Shown in pieces: positions 1 to 11,365 of a stretch of 64,000 nucleotides of DNA. The stretch comes from Chamaecrista fasciculata. Its lineage: Eukaryota; Streptophyta; Magnoliopsida; Fabales; Fabaceae. The stretch is taken from NCBI GenBank assembly GCA_003254925.1, contig QANZ01002004.1, positions 177,371-241,370 on the forward strand, in the 5' to 3' direction. The notes under the pieces were generated by a model that had not been told where the DNA came from, did no database searches, and saw only the letters and a list, made by a program, of their open reading frames with translations. The stretch's first letter is position 1. Every line of letters starts with the position of its first letter. Both the position numbers and the translations under genes were made by a program.

Positions 1-1231
1 GCAGAAAAGTCGTCCTATATTCAAAATAATTAGTCAATAAATGGACGAAGAGACAAATTTTCCATTTTAAAGGATACACAGAAAAGATAGAAAAGGTAGC
101 ATGAATAAACCATCTGTTTCTGCAATTGCAAGAGCTTCCCTTGATTCCTCAAGAGACCCACCTGTTACCTGCAACGTACAAAACAAGTCCACACAGGGAG
201 ACGGTGAGACCTGAGACCCATCACACCTCATGAGGGATCAAATTTAAGTCCATTAGACATACTGTATATTTGTATGCAAAAATAACATATAAACAGTAAT
301 CACACTCCTCTTGTTTAATGTTTTAGAGATTTATGACATGGTTTTTCCTATTTTGGGATTTCTTAACACTTGATAGTGTCATCCTCATTCATGGAAAGGC
401 ATCTTGAGTAGGAACAACAGATTCTTCCATCCCAGGCAAGTTCTTCTATACTGCCACTGTGCAAGAAATTCACACATTTGGGAGATCTTCAACAAATTTT
501 AGCATTTGAATCTATGGTTATCACTTTAACGGATTCCCAAAGACCTCTTAATGGTTAACGAGTCTTGGGGTTTCACAGATGTCCCAATTCAAGAATATAG
601 TATCCTCTAAAAGAGAAGAAATATGAACAACAGACCCCCCCCCCGTAGCCAAACCTTAATTTCTTTTCAATTTTTATCAAAAAAAGTCTTCAAATTTCTA
701 TATTATGGGTTTCATCCTTCACTTAACTTGCTCCACCACGGTCCATGAATTAAAACTATATCTTTTAGCATTTCACATCTCAGAAACTAAATTAGAGACA
801 AAATAAAAGCTAGCAGCGAAGAAAACTTTATAAAATGGAGAAAGGAGAAAGAAAGAGAAATATAATTAGGATATAGTGTACAATAATTCGGTCGACCCCA
901 GCACTCCAAGCTCTGCTCAAAACCGTTGCAATATCGGAGACGTGACATTGCTTGCCGTTGTAGATTCCTTTAAACATTCCATCTGGGGGAGAAGTGGGGT
1001 GTTCGAAAAAAAAAATTAAAATTATAGAGAAAATAACAAAAACGGAGTGTGATTACTGATTAATTGCCCAAAAAGTGTTTGATAAAATGCCAGACCTGTG
1101 AAGTTGACGGCTATATCTGCATCGGTTGCGCAAGAGAAGATTAGTATAAACCTTAAAGCTTAATCGTGAGAGTGAATCCGCAGGTTAATTAGTGTACACA
1201 GTAACTTACCAATCATTCGAATAGTTGCCAT
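1..1231 (-). CDS. TatD-family metal-dependent DNase, N-terminal part (gene continues past left edge)
   Basis: Five exons read on the minus strand: 1231-1210, 1116-1096, 982-882, 168-111 and 14-1. All introns are GT-AG and phases join. The first 48 codons begin MATIRMIDIAVNFT and continue DGMFKGIYNGKQCHVSDIA; exon 4 gives VTGGSLEESREALAIAETDG and exon 5 begins RLFC. This matches the start of plant TatD-like deoxyribonucleases (TATDN1 type), TIM-barrel hydrolases that cleave DNA with divalent metal ions; the catalytic His/Asp/Glu residues further on lie outside the window. The opening ID-x-A-V-N-x-T strand is where the family usually has a metal-site D-x-H, and here, as in TATDN1 proteins, the His position is Asn. 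The start ATG is the first in frame and fits the family. Exons 1 and 2 are only 22 and 21 nt, so simple ORF scans miss this gene. Confidence 0.9.
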
Positions 1232-2281
1232 GCGATGCTTCAGCTCAGATAAGAATTTCGTAAACAATGGCAAATAGCAAGAAGCCGCTTAGCTTTTTAC
1301 TTCCCATTTACAAAAGGATTTCGGATTTCCGCGATTTTTTTTTTTTATTATTATTCAAATTGTAATTTTGATAGGGTTTAGGGTGAAGTGCAGCTTTTTA
1401 TTTTTTATAAATATTAGTCCCTACATATTTTTACTTTTTGATTTTAATAATTAAGTAAGATTATATTTTTTAAAATTACGTTAAATTTAAATCCACATAT
1501 TTCTATCTTTCTTATTTTAAATTGAAATGTAATGAATTTAAAACTATGAATTACTTAATTTTAAATATTTAAAATCTAATTGGTATCTTTATAAATTTTA
1601 ATGACTAATTATATATATATATTATTTTTAAGATATATAATTCCAATTAATCCAAAACTTCTCAAATGGCATAATATGTCACATCACATATAAACATTGT
1701 TTTATTAGCTACTTTTTTTTTCGTAACCATAAGTCTTACATATTTAAAATACGGCTTAAGTGCACTTTTNGGACCAAAATTGCAACAAAAAAAGTTATGG
1801 GACCAAAATGAAACCTTTATCATAGTTATGGGACCAAAAGTGCACTTAAGCCTTTAAAATACTAAAAGGAAAAAAATTAATTCAACAACACATTAAAAAG
1901 TTTATTTATAATGGCTAAATTAGAATATTGATTACAAATCTTTTTAAATTACAAAAACAAAATAATTTAACAGTTACAGTTAGATAATGGAAAGCCATTA
2001 AAATCACTTCCCAAAAAGAAAGCCATTAAAATCACTTCCCAAGAACAGAACAGATGCAGGGTGATCAGGTTTAATAACAAAAAGAAAGCCAAAATACAAA
2101 CACTATAATCAAATTAACAAAAACTATCAACATTTTTGGGAAATCCAATATAGGTGAAACCTGATGCTGAGTGTAACTGTATAACTGTGAAGGGTAACTG
2201 TATAACTGTATAAGTGTGTAACTGTATAACTGTGTCCTTGATGCCCTATGAGTATGACTATGAGAAACAGATCAAATTAAT
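1232..2281. other. spacer between TatD gene and syntaxin gene
   Basis: Very AT-rich, with no coding signal on either strand. It holds the presumed promoter and leader of the TatD gene at the left, a 100-bp Mutator-like MITE (1753-1852), and a short tandem repeat near 2168-2235 built on a motif like 'taactgtataactgt', next to the 3' end of the syntaxin gene. Confidence 0.6.
1753..1852. mobile_element. 100-bp MITE, Mutator-like (perfect 10-bp TSD)
   Basis: The ends are inverted copies: ggcttaagtgcactttt at the left and its complement at the right. The element is flanked by the identical 10-mer tttaaaatac at 1743-1752 and 1853-1862. A 9-11 bp target duplication with GG-starting termini fits non-autonomous Mutator-like elements. 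The inside is only inverted copies of 'ggaccaaaa' motifs and codes for nothing. One N (1770) lies in the left arm. The same 'ttttggtcc' theme recurs in elements at 6768, 27104 and 59335. Confidence 0.85.
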
Positions 2282-3187
2282 CTACTTTCTTAAAATGAAG
2301 GGGAGAAGTATAATTAAGATGACAATAAGGAGTATGATTGCAAAACAAGTGCATTTGCGTTTGCTTTTCTGGTGCTTCTTTGCAATCTCCAGCTGGTGGG
2401 TCCCACGGCTGACGAACGAGTTAGCTCGTGCCATTTGGCTCTCTATATCGTCTAGGTTTTCACCTTGATAATTCACCAAAACTGCCATGTCCATGAACAA
2501 TTGATTCAGCTCCTTCAGATACCTCTCTATCTCTCTCATCGCTTCATGCCTCTCTTGAATCTCACTTATCGTTTCCAAAACGCTAGCCCTCCCTTGCTGC
2601 TGAATCGCTTTTTTCAAGAATGTCTCGCTCTCGCCGGAAGAAATTAAGAGATCTAGGGTTTTCTCGTCGGGATTCTCGCCGGTGACCGCGAAATACCTTC
2701 TTTCCACGGATTCTCTGTACTCCGACGATATCTTTTCTCTGAGATTATTGAAGCTCTCCATCGAGTGTTTCAGCTTCTTTCTTAACCCGCTCACCACGGA
2801 GCTCCGAGTCCGGTCGGAGGATGAACCGGGTCCGAAACCCGGTAAAACCCGGGTGGCTTGGTTGGACCGGTCCAGTGCTTCTAATTGGACCTTGATGAGC
2901 TTGGCTTTTTGGAGAGTGAGTGCCACGTCAGCGTCCATGCGAGAGCGAAGGTTCTTGACGGCGACGGCGTTATGAATGGTTTTGCTGTTTTCGTGGGAGT
3001 CACGGAGGATACGGTTTAGGCGTTCTAGCTCCTTCAATTCGTCTTTAACGAACTCTACTTCTGAGAAGAATTTGTCGAGGTTGACGCCGTCAGACGTCGC
3101 CGTCATCTGGATCACGTGCTGGTGGTTTTCCGGCGAGACTTGGTCGCTACGGTAGCCGGAGGTTTTGGGGGAGAACAAATCGTTCAT
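2282..3187 (-). CDS. SYP1-group syntaxin (Qa-SNARE), intronless, 301 aa
   Basis: Uninterrupted 301-aa protein. Residues 1-36 are the variable N-terminus after the family start MNDLFS. Residues about 37-160 form the Habc bundle, with the hallmark [13 protein letters not shown] at 120-132. Residues about 165-185 carry the conserved [11 protein letters not shown] linker. Residues about 205-270 are the SNARE motif with the central-layer glutamine at Q241 ([10 protein letters not shown]). Residues 280-298 are a C-terminal membrane anchor. The protein should sit in the plasma membrane or cell plate and pair with SNAP33-type Qb+Qc and VAMP72-type R-SNAREs in secretion. The short tail after the anchor resembles the SYP124/SYP125 side of the SYP12 group more than SYP121, but I cannot fix the subgroup. 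The usual RKWTC before the anchor is RKCTC here. Its neighbour at 6171-7966 has an intron that this gene lacks. A TATA-like gcatataaga lies about 45-55 bp upstream of the start. Confidence 0.93.
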   Translation of the reverse strand: MNDLFSPKTSGYRSDQVSPENHQHVIQMTATSDGVNLDKFFSEVEFVKDELKELERLNRILRDSHENSKTIHNAVAVKNLRSRMDADVALTLQKAKLIKVQLEALDRSNQATRVLPGFGPGSSSDRTRSSVVSGLRKKLKHSMESFNNLREKISSEYRESVERRYFAVTGENPDEKTLDLLISSGESETFLKKAIQQQGRASVLETISEIQERHEAMREIERYLKELNQLFMDMAVLVNYQGENLDDIESQMARANSFVSRGTHQLEIAKKHQKSKRKCTCFAIILLIVILIILLPFILRK

Positions 3188-4642
3188 GTCTTGGGTTTAA
3201 GAGAATTACGCTTACAAAATTAATTATAAGGTGTCTTATATGCTCAACAATCTTCTGCACTAGGTGACACTGGTACACAAAAATGTGGGTGAGAAATTAA
3301 GGTTCTTTTAAAGCAGAAGAGAAGATGATTAATGGAAGTGGGAAGAGAAGACTGGTCAAATGGAAGATTTGTCACTTGTGAGAGAGAGACATTGCAGAGA
3401 CTAATTAATGATCATTAACAGGTCAAAGAATAAAAAAAACAGGGTTGGGAAAACAGAGATGAGACATATGGGTACATAGGAAATTTCCTTCATTTATTAT
3501 TTTTCTCCGAAAATAAAATACAAAGAGGAAGGACCACTTAGAAAATTAAATTGGCACCAAATTAAATAAAGGAAGGTAGAGCTAGCGGGAGAAACCGTTA
3601 CTAGTGTGAGCTGACTTATAAGTTTATTCTCTGCGTACGATATTGGAATGTAGTACTGCGTACCAAGCTGAAGAAGTTTCCGATGCTTGTGTGGGGTTAC
3701 AAGTTATTGAGATAATACGATGATGACGAAAAGAATAGGCAAATATAGAGATGAGACTTAGTCGAATATCGTTGAAGGAATTTGTTGTACACGTAAATGT
3801 TTGCCATTTCTTCTCGCCATGCAGATGATATTGTTCGTTAAGTAGAAAGCGAAAGCTACACGAAAGTCTCAACTTTTGTTAAGTCGAGTTCGAAAGTACC
3901 ATTGTCTGGTAAAAAAGGTGTCCTTCCCAGGGTGATTCGTGAATTGGCATGGGACTAAAGTAAACGATGCCTCATGATTCATGAAAACATTGCGCGCATA
4001 TGGGTATCACATATACAACATGATTTTCTTGATTTAGAAAAAGAAAAATCCTTTTTTGTTAAAAGAAAAGCAGTATTAGGTTGATTCTTAACGTTTATAC
4101 ACTTTTAGCAAGAGCCCCCCACCCCAAAACAAAAAGCACGAATTTTCACTCAAATTATATTGAAATTACAATTAGAAAACTCTATTGATAATTTCCTTAA
4201 CGTGATTTTAAAGCATCATTTTTACGACATATAGCTAGGTAGAAGTGCCATTCTAGTATTTCGTCTGGTTAATTTAACTTAGAGTTACAGATTAGTCTAA
4301 TTAATTGAAAAGAAATAATCTAATTGGCGTTTTAGTTACTTCCCATCTAAGAAAAATTGATGTTTGGAAGTTGGAAAGATAGACAGCCTAATCCGCGAGA
4401 TTAAGCGCAGTTGTGAAAGAGATAACTCATTTTTTACGTTAGGGCTACTTATGACAAATGTATATAGACTTTGCATAGAGGATTAAATTTGCTACTCATC
4501 CTTCTTAGTTTCTTATTTTTCCTTTGTACTATCAAGCCCTCTCTTTGATGATCATAGAACAATACAAAAAGGAAAGAAAATCGGAAATGGCCAAGTATGT
4601 GCTGACTGGTGCTGCCTTCATTTTGGTCTTTGAAAGATCATT

Positions 4643-4843
4643 GAACTAACAACTCGGTCCCTGAAAGATTGAAATGTATAATTTAGTCCCTGAAAGATCA
4701 AAATGGTATACTAATTAATCCTTTTTATGGACTAAATAATATACCGTTTTAATCTTTTAGGGACTAAAAAGTATACTATTTTGATCTTTCAGGGACTAAA
4801 TTGTATATTTCAATTTTTCTGGGACCAAATTGTTAGTTTACTT
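4643..4843. repeat. inverted-repeat element (MITE-like)
   Basis: The left arm contains actaacaa, 'ggtccctgaaagattgaaatgtata' and 'tttagtccctgaaagatcaaaatgg', and the right arm repeats them in reverse complement with a few differences, so the DNA can fold into one long hairpin of about 90 bp per arm. I found no clear target duplication, so the boundaries are approximate. Confidence 0.6.
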
Positions 4844-4917
4844 TACATTATATGTGATGCATTTTGCCTAAAAAGTTGAAAAAGAATGTGTTATTTTGTT
4901 GTTAAAAAAAAAAAATT

Positions 4918-5086
4918 CAACCCGCTGGTTCAACCCAACCCAACCCGCAGTTTTGCGGGTTGGGTTGGTTCGGGTTGAATTTTAGAAAATACATAACTCA
5001 ACCCAACCCAACCTGCGAATTGATGTGCGGGTTGGGCTTGGATTTTCCCTCAGCCCACCCCAACCCAGCCCACGCTCACCCCTACC
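4918..5086. repeat. GGGTTGGGTT-rich hAT-like MITE fragment
   Basis: Alternating blocks of 'caacccaaccc' and 'gggttgggtt' form nested hairpins. The right end reads cacgctcacccctac, whose complement begins TAGGGGTGAG. That is the same end as the complete hAT-like element at 58967-59259. The left end is not recognisable, so this is treated as a truncated copy. Confidence 0.5.
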
Positions 5087-6170
5087 ATGTCTATTGTCTT
5101 CTTCCTCTTCGACGGCAACGACCTAGAACGGCGACGGTAATGACGATGACNTGGGTTCAAAATTCTCAACCCGCACACCCGCAGTCAAAGGCAATGACGG
5201 CGACGGCAAGATCGCTCACCATCGAACTCCATTGATGGAGCTTGGAACCTCCATTAATGGAGCTTCAAAGCTCCAGAACGAAGCTCCATCCTGGAGCAAC
5301 TTTTTTTTAGGGTTTAGAAAAAAAATATTATTTTGGCCCCTGTCATTAAGTTTTTTATTTCATATGAGTCCCTGAAACAAATGAACAGGGACCTTTCTTT
5401 AAATAAAAAAAGTAATCTTGTGGTGATTGTGAGAAAGACATTTTAGTCATTTTCTTTTTATATTTATTTTACTTTCCCTTCTATATCTTTCTATACCAAA
5501 CATTTTAAATTTTTACTTACTTTACATTCCCTGCCTTATTTTTTTCCTTTCCCTCGTTGCCTTTACTTTACCTCCAAACGGACCCAAAGTAATATTTTTT
5601 TCCGATCTCCAGGACTTCGCGGGAGCTCATTCCTCTGTTAGGTGGTACAAGCATTTGTGTCTTTGGAAGGAAGAGAATATTCTATTTTTAATCTCTTAAA
5701 ACACATTTCAATTGTTCTGTTATTTTAATCTCTTAAAAAAATATTCTATTTTTTTAATTTTAAAACTCATTAATAAGTAAAGGATAATGGAATAAAACAA
5801 GTTCTTATTTTTCAAACTAAACAACTGTATTTAGAAAACATAACCAATCCCTATATATATATATATATATATATATCATACAGACTCAGTACAGGTAAGG
5901 TAAGGATCCCAAAAGGAATACATGTATATATATACATTAGCCACCAAAAGTGAATGCAAATTGCAAACTGATCCTCCGTATAAATTAGTTACAGAAAAAG
6001 AAAGCAACAAGCTACGTCAACATTAGAGGCTTCAACTTCCACCTTCCCAAATTATTCTCTCTACATCCTAAAGCATGAAGCTCTAGTTTGATAGCAAAAT
6101 CAACGAAACCAGCAACCATCGCAATCTAAATTACTAAGAAATAGAATAAACTCTTAATTCTAAAGGTTAA

Positions 6171-7966
6171 TTAAGTTGCAGGAGGAGGAGGAGGAGAAGG
6201 CGTTTGAGGTGAAGTACTAGTATTGCCACCACCATTATTTTGCCATGGTTTCACAGTGAAAAGCACCACAATCAATATGATGAGAAGCAAAATGGTAATG
6301 GCATAACAAGTCCATTTCCTTGTGTTTTTCTGGTGTTTCCTTGCAGTTTGCAACTGCTGGGCTCCACTCCTTACGAACGAATTGGCTCTCGCCACGTGGC
6401 TCTCTATGTCATCCAATTGTTCACCTTGGGATTGTACCAGCACTGCCATGTCTAGGAACACTTGATGAAGCTCATGTAGATTCTTCTCCAAATCTTTCAC
6501 TGCATCGTGCCTCTCTTGAATTTCATTGATGGTGTCCAAAATTCTACCTCTGCCTTGCTCTTGGATGGCTTTCTCAAGGAAACTCTCACTCTCACCTGCA
6601 CATATTACAAGTATTATAAGTTATAACTCTCTGATTATAATAGAACCTGAGTCAATTTAGATTTGGATAATTGGATCTGAACATGAACAATCTTTCAAGC
6701 TAGTGTCCACCTAATCAACTACTATTGAAAAAAAGTTTCATAGTTTATAATTCCCCTCCAAAAAAATGCCAAAGTGTAAATTTGGTCTCATATTTTTTGC
6801 TCAGTTCCCAATTTGGTCCTATATCTTTTTTTGTTGCATTTTTTGTCCTATATCTTTAGGTGAGGTCCCATATATTTTTTTGTTGCAAATTTGTTCCTAT
6901 ATCTTTGGGTAATTGCAGAATTAGTCTTATATCATAGGGTTAGGTGCAGTTTTGTAAAATGATCAATTAACGATTGATCTTTTTGTAAAGATATGGGACA
7001 AAAAATGATATGAGACTAAATTGGGACCTTTTGCAAAGATATGGGACCAAAAGTGAAACAAAAAAAAAATACAGGACCAAATTGGGAACTTAACAAAAGA
7101 TATGAGACCAAATTTACACTTTGACCCAAAAAAAATATTAACTACTCAATTTCCCTACCACAACTTTAGCTTTCTTGATTACTGTTGAATATGAATGACA
7201 ATAGACAGCAATTGATACCCATCTAATTCTTCAAGGAAGCTCAACTAGGTCTTAAGTTTATGAGGGAATCAAAATGTCCCCATTTTGATGCTTGAAATTT
7301 CTTCTAAAAAACAAAATGCAAATGATACTCTGTTTGGCGGCAGAGCATTCTGAATCAAAATAAGAAATAGAAGATACTAAAAGTGATGTTACCTGTAGAG
7401 ATCAATAGGTCGATTGTCTTGTCGTCGGGATTCTCTCCGGTGACCGTGAAATATCTACGCTGTACGGTATCCCGGTACTCTGAGGAGATCCGTTGCCTGA
7501 GATCATTAAAACTGTCCATGGAGTCCTTCAACTTCTTCTTCAACCCACTCACCACGGAGCTCCGAGTCCGATCCGACGACGACCCGGGTCCATAACCCGG
7601 AAGGCTCCGATTGGCGGCATTGGATCGCTCCAGTGCCTCCAATTTGACCTTAATGAGCTTCGCCTTCTTCAGAGCAAGAGCCACGTCGGCGTCCATGCGA
7701 GATCGGAGGTCTTTGATGGCTTTGGCATTATGAAGCGTCTTGCTCTGCTCGTTACAGCTTTGGAGATTCTGGTTTAGCCTTTCGAGCTCTTTTAGCTCGT
7801 CCTTGATGGACTCTACGCCCTCGAAGAATTTGTCGAGATTGACGCCGCCGCCGCCGCCGGTGGACGCCGTGGCGGAGCCCATCTCGATGACATGGTGGTC
7901 CGGCGAGGATTGATCGCTACTACGGAAGCGGGAGAAAGAGGAAGAGAACAAGTCGTTCATCGTCAA
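6171..7966 (-). CDS. SYP121/PEN1-like syntaxin (Qa-SNARE), two exons, 332 aa
   Basis: Exon 1 is 7966-7393 (574 nt) and exon 2 is 6595-6171 (425 nt), joined by a GT-AG intron in phase 1 inside ST-G-ESES. The sum is 333 codons with stop. The protein opens [17 protein letters not shown]; the family normally begins at MNDLF, so the third residue (ATG at 7960) may be the real start. Exon 1 encodes the Habc domain with [14 protein letters not shown] and [12 protein letters not shown]. Exon 2 encodes the SNARE motif ([17 protein letters not shown] to [11 protein letters not shown], where the Q before G is the central layer), then TRKWTC, a hydrophobic anchor, and a Gly/Pro-rich tail. SYP121/122 proteins drive secretion at the plasma membrane; SYP121 (PEN1) is needed for penetration resistance to fungi and for K+ channel trafficking. 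Assignment to SYP121 over SYP122 is by N-terminal similarity only. Confidence 0.93.
6768..7125. mobile_element. 358-bp MITE inside the syntaxin intron, Mutator-like
   Basis: The ends are gccaaagtgtaaatttggtc at the left and its near-complement at the right (gaccaaatttacactttgac). The arms repeat 'cccaatttggtcctatatc' inverted. Flanks are ccaaaaaaat (6758-6767) and ccaaaaaaaa (7126-7135), an imperfect 10-bp target duplication. It fills almost half of the 797-bp intron and lies clear of both splice sites. Confidence 0.7.
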
Positions 7967-9336
7967 AGAATCAACTAATTAAGGATTAGGAGTAAGATAG
8001 AATGAATTTGAAAATAGTATTTATGATTCTCAAGAAAACTCAATGATTAATGAAAGAAGAAGGAGAAGAGTGGGAGGTGTGTGGTTTATTCATTCAAGTT
8101 TCGACCATTAGGATTTTAAAAAGGAAGAGAAAATGGTGTGAGTCAATAGGGGTAGGGGACGACGTGGACGATGACATGGCAGATGGAAATGTCTTCTCTT
8201 TCTCGGAAACAGAACGCGTCCATTGAAGACTCATTCATGATTGGTTGCCCCAATGGCTTAATACGCCAGATTTTGCTTTAACGGGGAAAATGGATTATAT
8301 AAAGTTGAACCTCTAACTGTGACAGGTACATGAATGAATCACATTCCCCATCTTATTCTTTCCCACTTTATTTAAAACTTCATTATGAAAAGAGAAATCA
8401 AGGCTTAAACAGGGCGAAAAAAGTGAGATCACATCTACTCTAAGACATCCTCTAATTGGTTGTTTTAATTCTGAAAAGTCGATGCTTCTAGCAAGTTTTT
8501 TTAATGGAATTCTAACAAGTTGGTTTAGTACTCAGAGTACGGCCTTTGAAAATTGAATATAGTAATTTAATTTTAAGAAAAAGAAAAAAGAAGATACTGG
8601 AAGGCGATATTGCATAGATAATTAGATATCCGCCACCTCTAATAATATTGACTAATGAAACAGAGATAGACCCTTTGCATCAATAACTGATCATATGGGT
8701 GACAAACATAATTTAGAAAAAATATAATTTTTATGAAAAAGAATATTATAAATTTGTGAATAATAAAAAAAAACTTACACATGAAAAAAATTTAAAAATA
8801 AAGATTAAACTTATTAATATTATATATATAAATTCAAATTAACTAAAATACTAAAAAATATTTATAAATATAATATATACATATATATTTGTAATATATG
8901 GTTGTTAACCCAACCCGCTAGATTAAATTTATTACAAATATATATATATAAAGATTAAATTTATTAATATTACATGGTTGTTATACTCTTAGATTTTATA
9001 CCTTACCTAGATTATATTTTATTTTTTACTTTTTATATACCTTTTAGTATATACACATGTGTGTTTTTGGATCATGAAACTGTAATGTGTAAACCCGCAA
9101 TCCAACACAGGTTTGCAGAGGGTTTTGCAGGTTAGTTTGGATCATGAAACTGTAAACCTGCAATTCGACACAGTTTTGCAGGTTGACTATTTCAAATCGA
9201 ATTCAACCAATAAATTCAAACCAACTCAAGTAGCACTTGTGAGTTGAGTTGAATTTTGCAGATTCGGGTTAACCCACTACTCACCCCTATCCGCTTCCAT
9301 GCCATCATGGCAACAAGTTTATTACTTTTTGCTAAA
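7967..9336. other. spacer upstream of SYP121-like gene
   Basis: The left part is the promoter and leader of the SYP121-like gene; a TATA-like 'tttatataatcc' (minus strand) lies near 8293-8303, about 330 bp upstream. Around 8905-9290 are words of 'aacccaacccgc', repeated 'tggatcatgaaactgtaa' (9068 and 9139) and a right end cactcacccctatcc-like sequence close to 9289 that resembles the hAT-like element at 58967. I could not find its left end. No gene seen. Confidence 0.5.
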
Positions 9337-11365
9337 GGCAAAATAGCCTTTCGTGCCTCTAATGTTTGTAGTGATTTTCAGTTATGTCCTTAACATTTTA
9401 TTTTGTTCAGGCGTGCCCTCAATTTGAAACTAACGTTAATTATGCCCTCAATTTTGACTCAATGGCCATGTGGCAATTTCTTTTACTTATGTGTCATTTT
9501 TTTGGTCTGACTTGAATACGTGGCATGATGACTGGACATTCCTATTTTTTATTCCATCGTGGCATGATGACTGGATTTATATTTTTGAACATAAAAATTG
9601 AGTAAACCAGCAAATCAGTCCCTGGATTTCTATTTTTCATCATCTTCATTCATTTTAGTCCCAAATCCTCAAAATAAAATTGTAAAGTGTCTCAAAACTC
9701 TTCCAAACAATTTAATTTAGTCCTTAAAAATATTAAAAATCCTAAACCCCTAAAACTTTTTTTTTTAATCTTCATCTCCCTAATTTAACATAAATCTCTA
9801 ATTTTTTTAATCCCTAAACCTCCTAATTTTTTTTTTTTATCTTTATCTTCATCTTCATCTTCTTCTTTTTCCAAAACCACCATTTCATTCTTATTCACTT
9901 TTTAGAAATCCCAATTGAAGAAACTTTTACTAATTCCATCATCAGAATGCGGATGAGCTGTAATGCGAAAATTGCAGTATAAGACCTTGTTTGCAATGGA
10001 TCAAATCTCCTGAATCTCAAGCTAACGCCATTGTGATCCTCGCTAAGTTCTATGGTCATCGGTGACTAAATTATTAAAGTACAAAAAAACCTATCATCAG
10101 AAAACGCCATGCTAATGCAATTTTGGAATGGAAAACGAACAACCAGATCTGGATTTACAGAAATCTGGATTTGTGAGGCATTTGTCTTCGAAATTGCAAT
10201 TTACAGAAATCTTTAGTAAAACAAAATAAAATCCCAAACCCATCATTAGAAAACACAATCGCTAATGCAATTTCGGAATAGAAAACGAACGACCAGATCT
10301 GGATTTACAAAAATATGGATTTATACACCTTAACTGCCTCACATTACACATCATCAGATCTGGATTTTAACGGCGACAAGAAGAAGGCGGCTCGGACATT
10401 GATGGTTGGTCGGCGGTGGAGGATGAAGATGATAAATGGATGAAGTTGAGGGTTGGAGATGAAGAAGAGGAGGAGGAATCGATTTAGTCCATGAATCTTT
10501 CTTGGGGTTTAGGGTGAAGATGAAATGAATTGATGAAGATGATGATTATGAAGATGAAGAAGATGATTAAAAAAAATTTTAGGGGATTTAGGAATTAAAA
10601 AAAATTAGAGATTTATATTAAATTGAGAATATGAAGATGAAGTTTAAAAAAATTTAATTCTTTTTTGGTTACCAAAAAAAATTTAATTTTTAGGGGTTTA
10701 TGGTTTAAAGGTTTAGGGTTTTGGGGTTTGAAATATTTATAAGGACTAAATTGGAATATTTGGAAGAATTTGGGGACACTTTGCAATTTTATTTTGAGGA
10801 CTTGGGACTAAAAAGAATGAAGATGATGAAAATGAGGGGGAATAGAGAATAATGGGATAAGAATGGGTGAGGGACCTAATTGCTCAAATTAGATTTTTTA
10901 GGGTTTAGGATTTTAGGGTTTAGGGTTTATAGTTTGGGTTTTGGGGTTTAGGTTTTAGTGTTTTTAATACTTTTAAGGACTAAATTGGAATGTTTGGAAG
11001 AGTTCCGGGACACTTTACAATTTTATTTTGAGGATTTGGGACTAAAATGAATGAAGATGATGAAAAATGTAAATGCAGGGACTGATTTGCTAGTTTACTC
11101 AATTTTTATGTTCAAAAATGTAAATCCAGTCATTATGCCACGGTGGAAAAAAAAAAATAAGAATGTTCAGTCATCATGCCACATATTCAAGTCAGACAAA
11201 AAAATGACACATAAGTAAAAAAAATTGTCACATGGGCATTGAGTCAAAATTGGGGCATAATGGAAACGTTAGTTTCACATTGAGGGCACACCTAAACAAA
11301 ATGAAACGTTAGAGGCATAATTGAAAATCCCTGCAAACGTTAGGGGCACGAAAAGATGTTTTGCC
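9337..11365. mobile_element. 2.0-kb Mutator-like foldback element with captured gene piece
   Basis: The termini are ggcaaaatagcc at the left and the near-complement ending ttttgcc at the right, flanked by the identical 10-mer ttttgctaaa at 9327-9336 and 11366-11375. The outer inverted arms run for over 250 bp: the 'cgtgcctctaatgtttg' block and the 'gtggcatgatgactgga' block reappear inverted near 11140-11350. A second inverted pair lies inside ('cagtccctggattt', 'tagtcccaaatcctcaaaataaaattgtaaagtg', and their complements at about 10985-11090). No transposase is present, so it is non-autonomous. Between the arms are an LBD gene fragment (9947-10062) and two direct copies of a roughly 85-bp 'accagatctggatttac' unit (10091 and 10239). 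Confidence 0.88.
9947..10062 (+). pseudogene. captured fragment of a class II LBD (LOB-domain) gene
   Basis: The plus strand starts ATG-CGG-ATG-AGC-TGT-AAT (MRMSCN), then after a junction reads on in another frame as [20 protein letters not shown] followed by [12 protein letters not shown] and a stop. Class II LBD proteins (LBD37-42 type) begin with MRMSCNGCRVLRKGC directly followed by this block, so the piece has lost about ten codons, including two cysteines of the C-x2-C-x6-C-x3-C motif, and ends before the GAS block. LBD proteins are DNA-binding regulators; this piece cannot make a LOB domain. Its place between the inverted arms of the element at 9337-11365 indicates transposon capture. 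Confidence 0.82.

Larger units (their letters stand above)
3188..6170. other. spacer between the two syntaxin genes
   Basis: No gene recognised. It contains the leader and promoter of the intronless syntaxin at the left, an inverted-repeat element (4643-4843), a GGGTT-rich hAT-like fragment (about 4918-5086), a short GC-richer patch at 5095-5235 that is briefly open but has no family signature, repeated 'ggagctt' words at 5235-5300, and a (TA)n run near 5852-5876. An N sits at 5151. Confidence 0.6.

Noticed and set aside
4960..5235. 91-codon plus-strand open frame
   Set aside because: It runs through the GGGTT-rich repeat and an N; no start context, no family signature.
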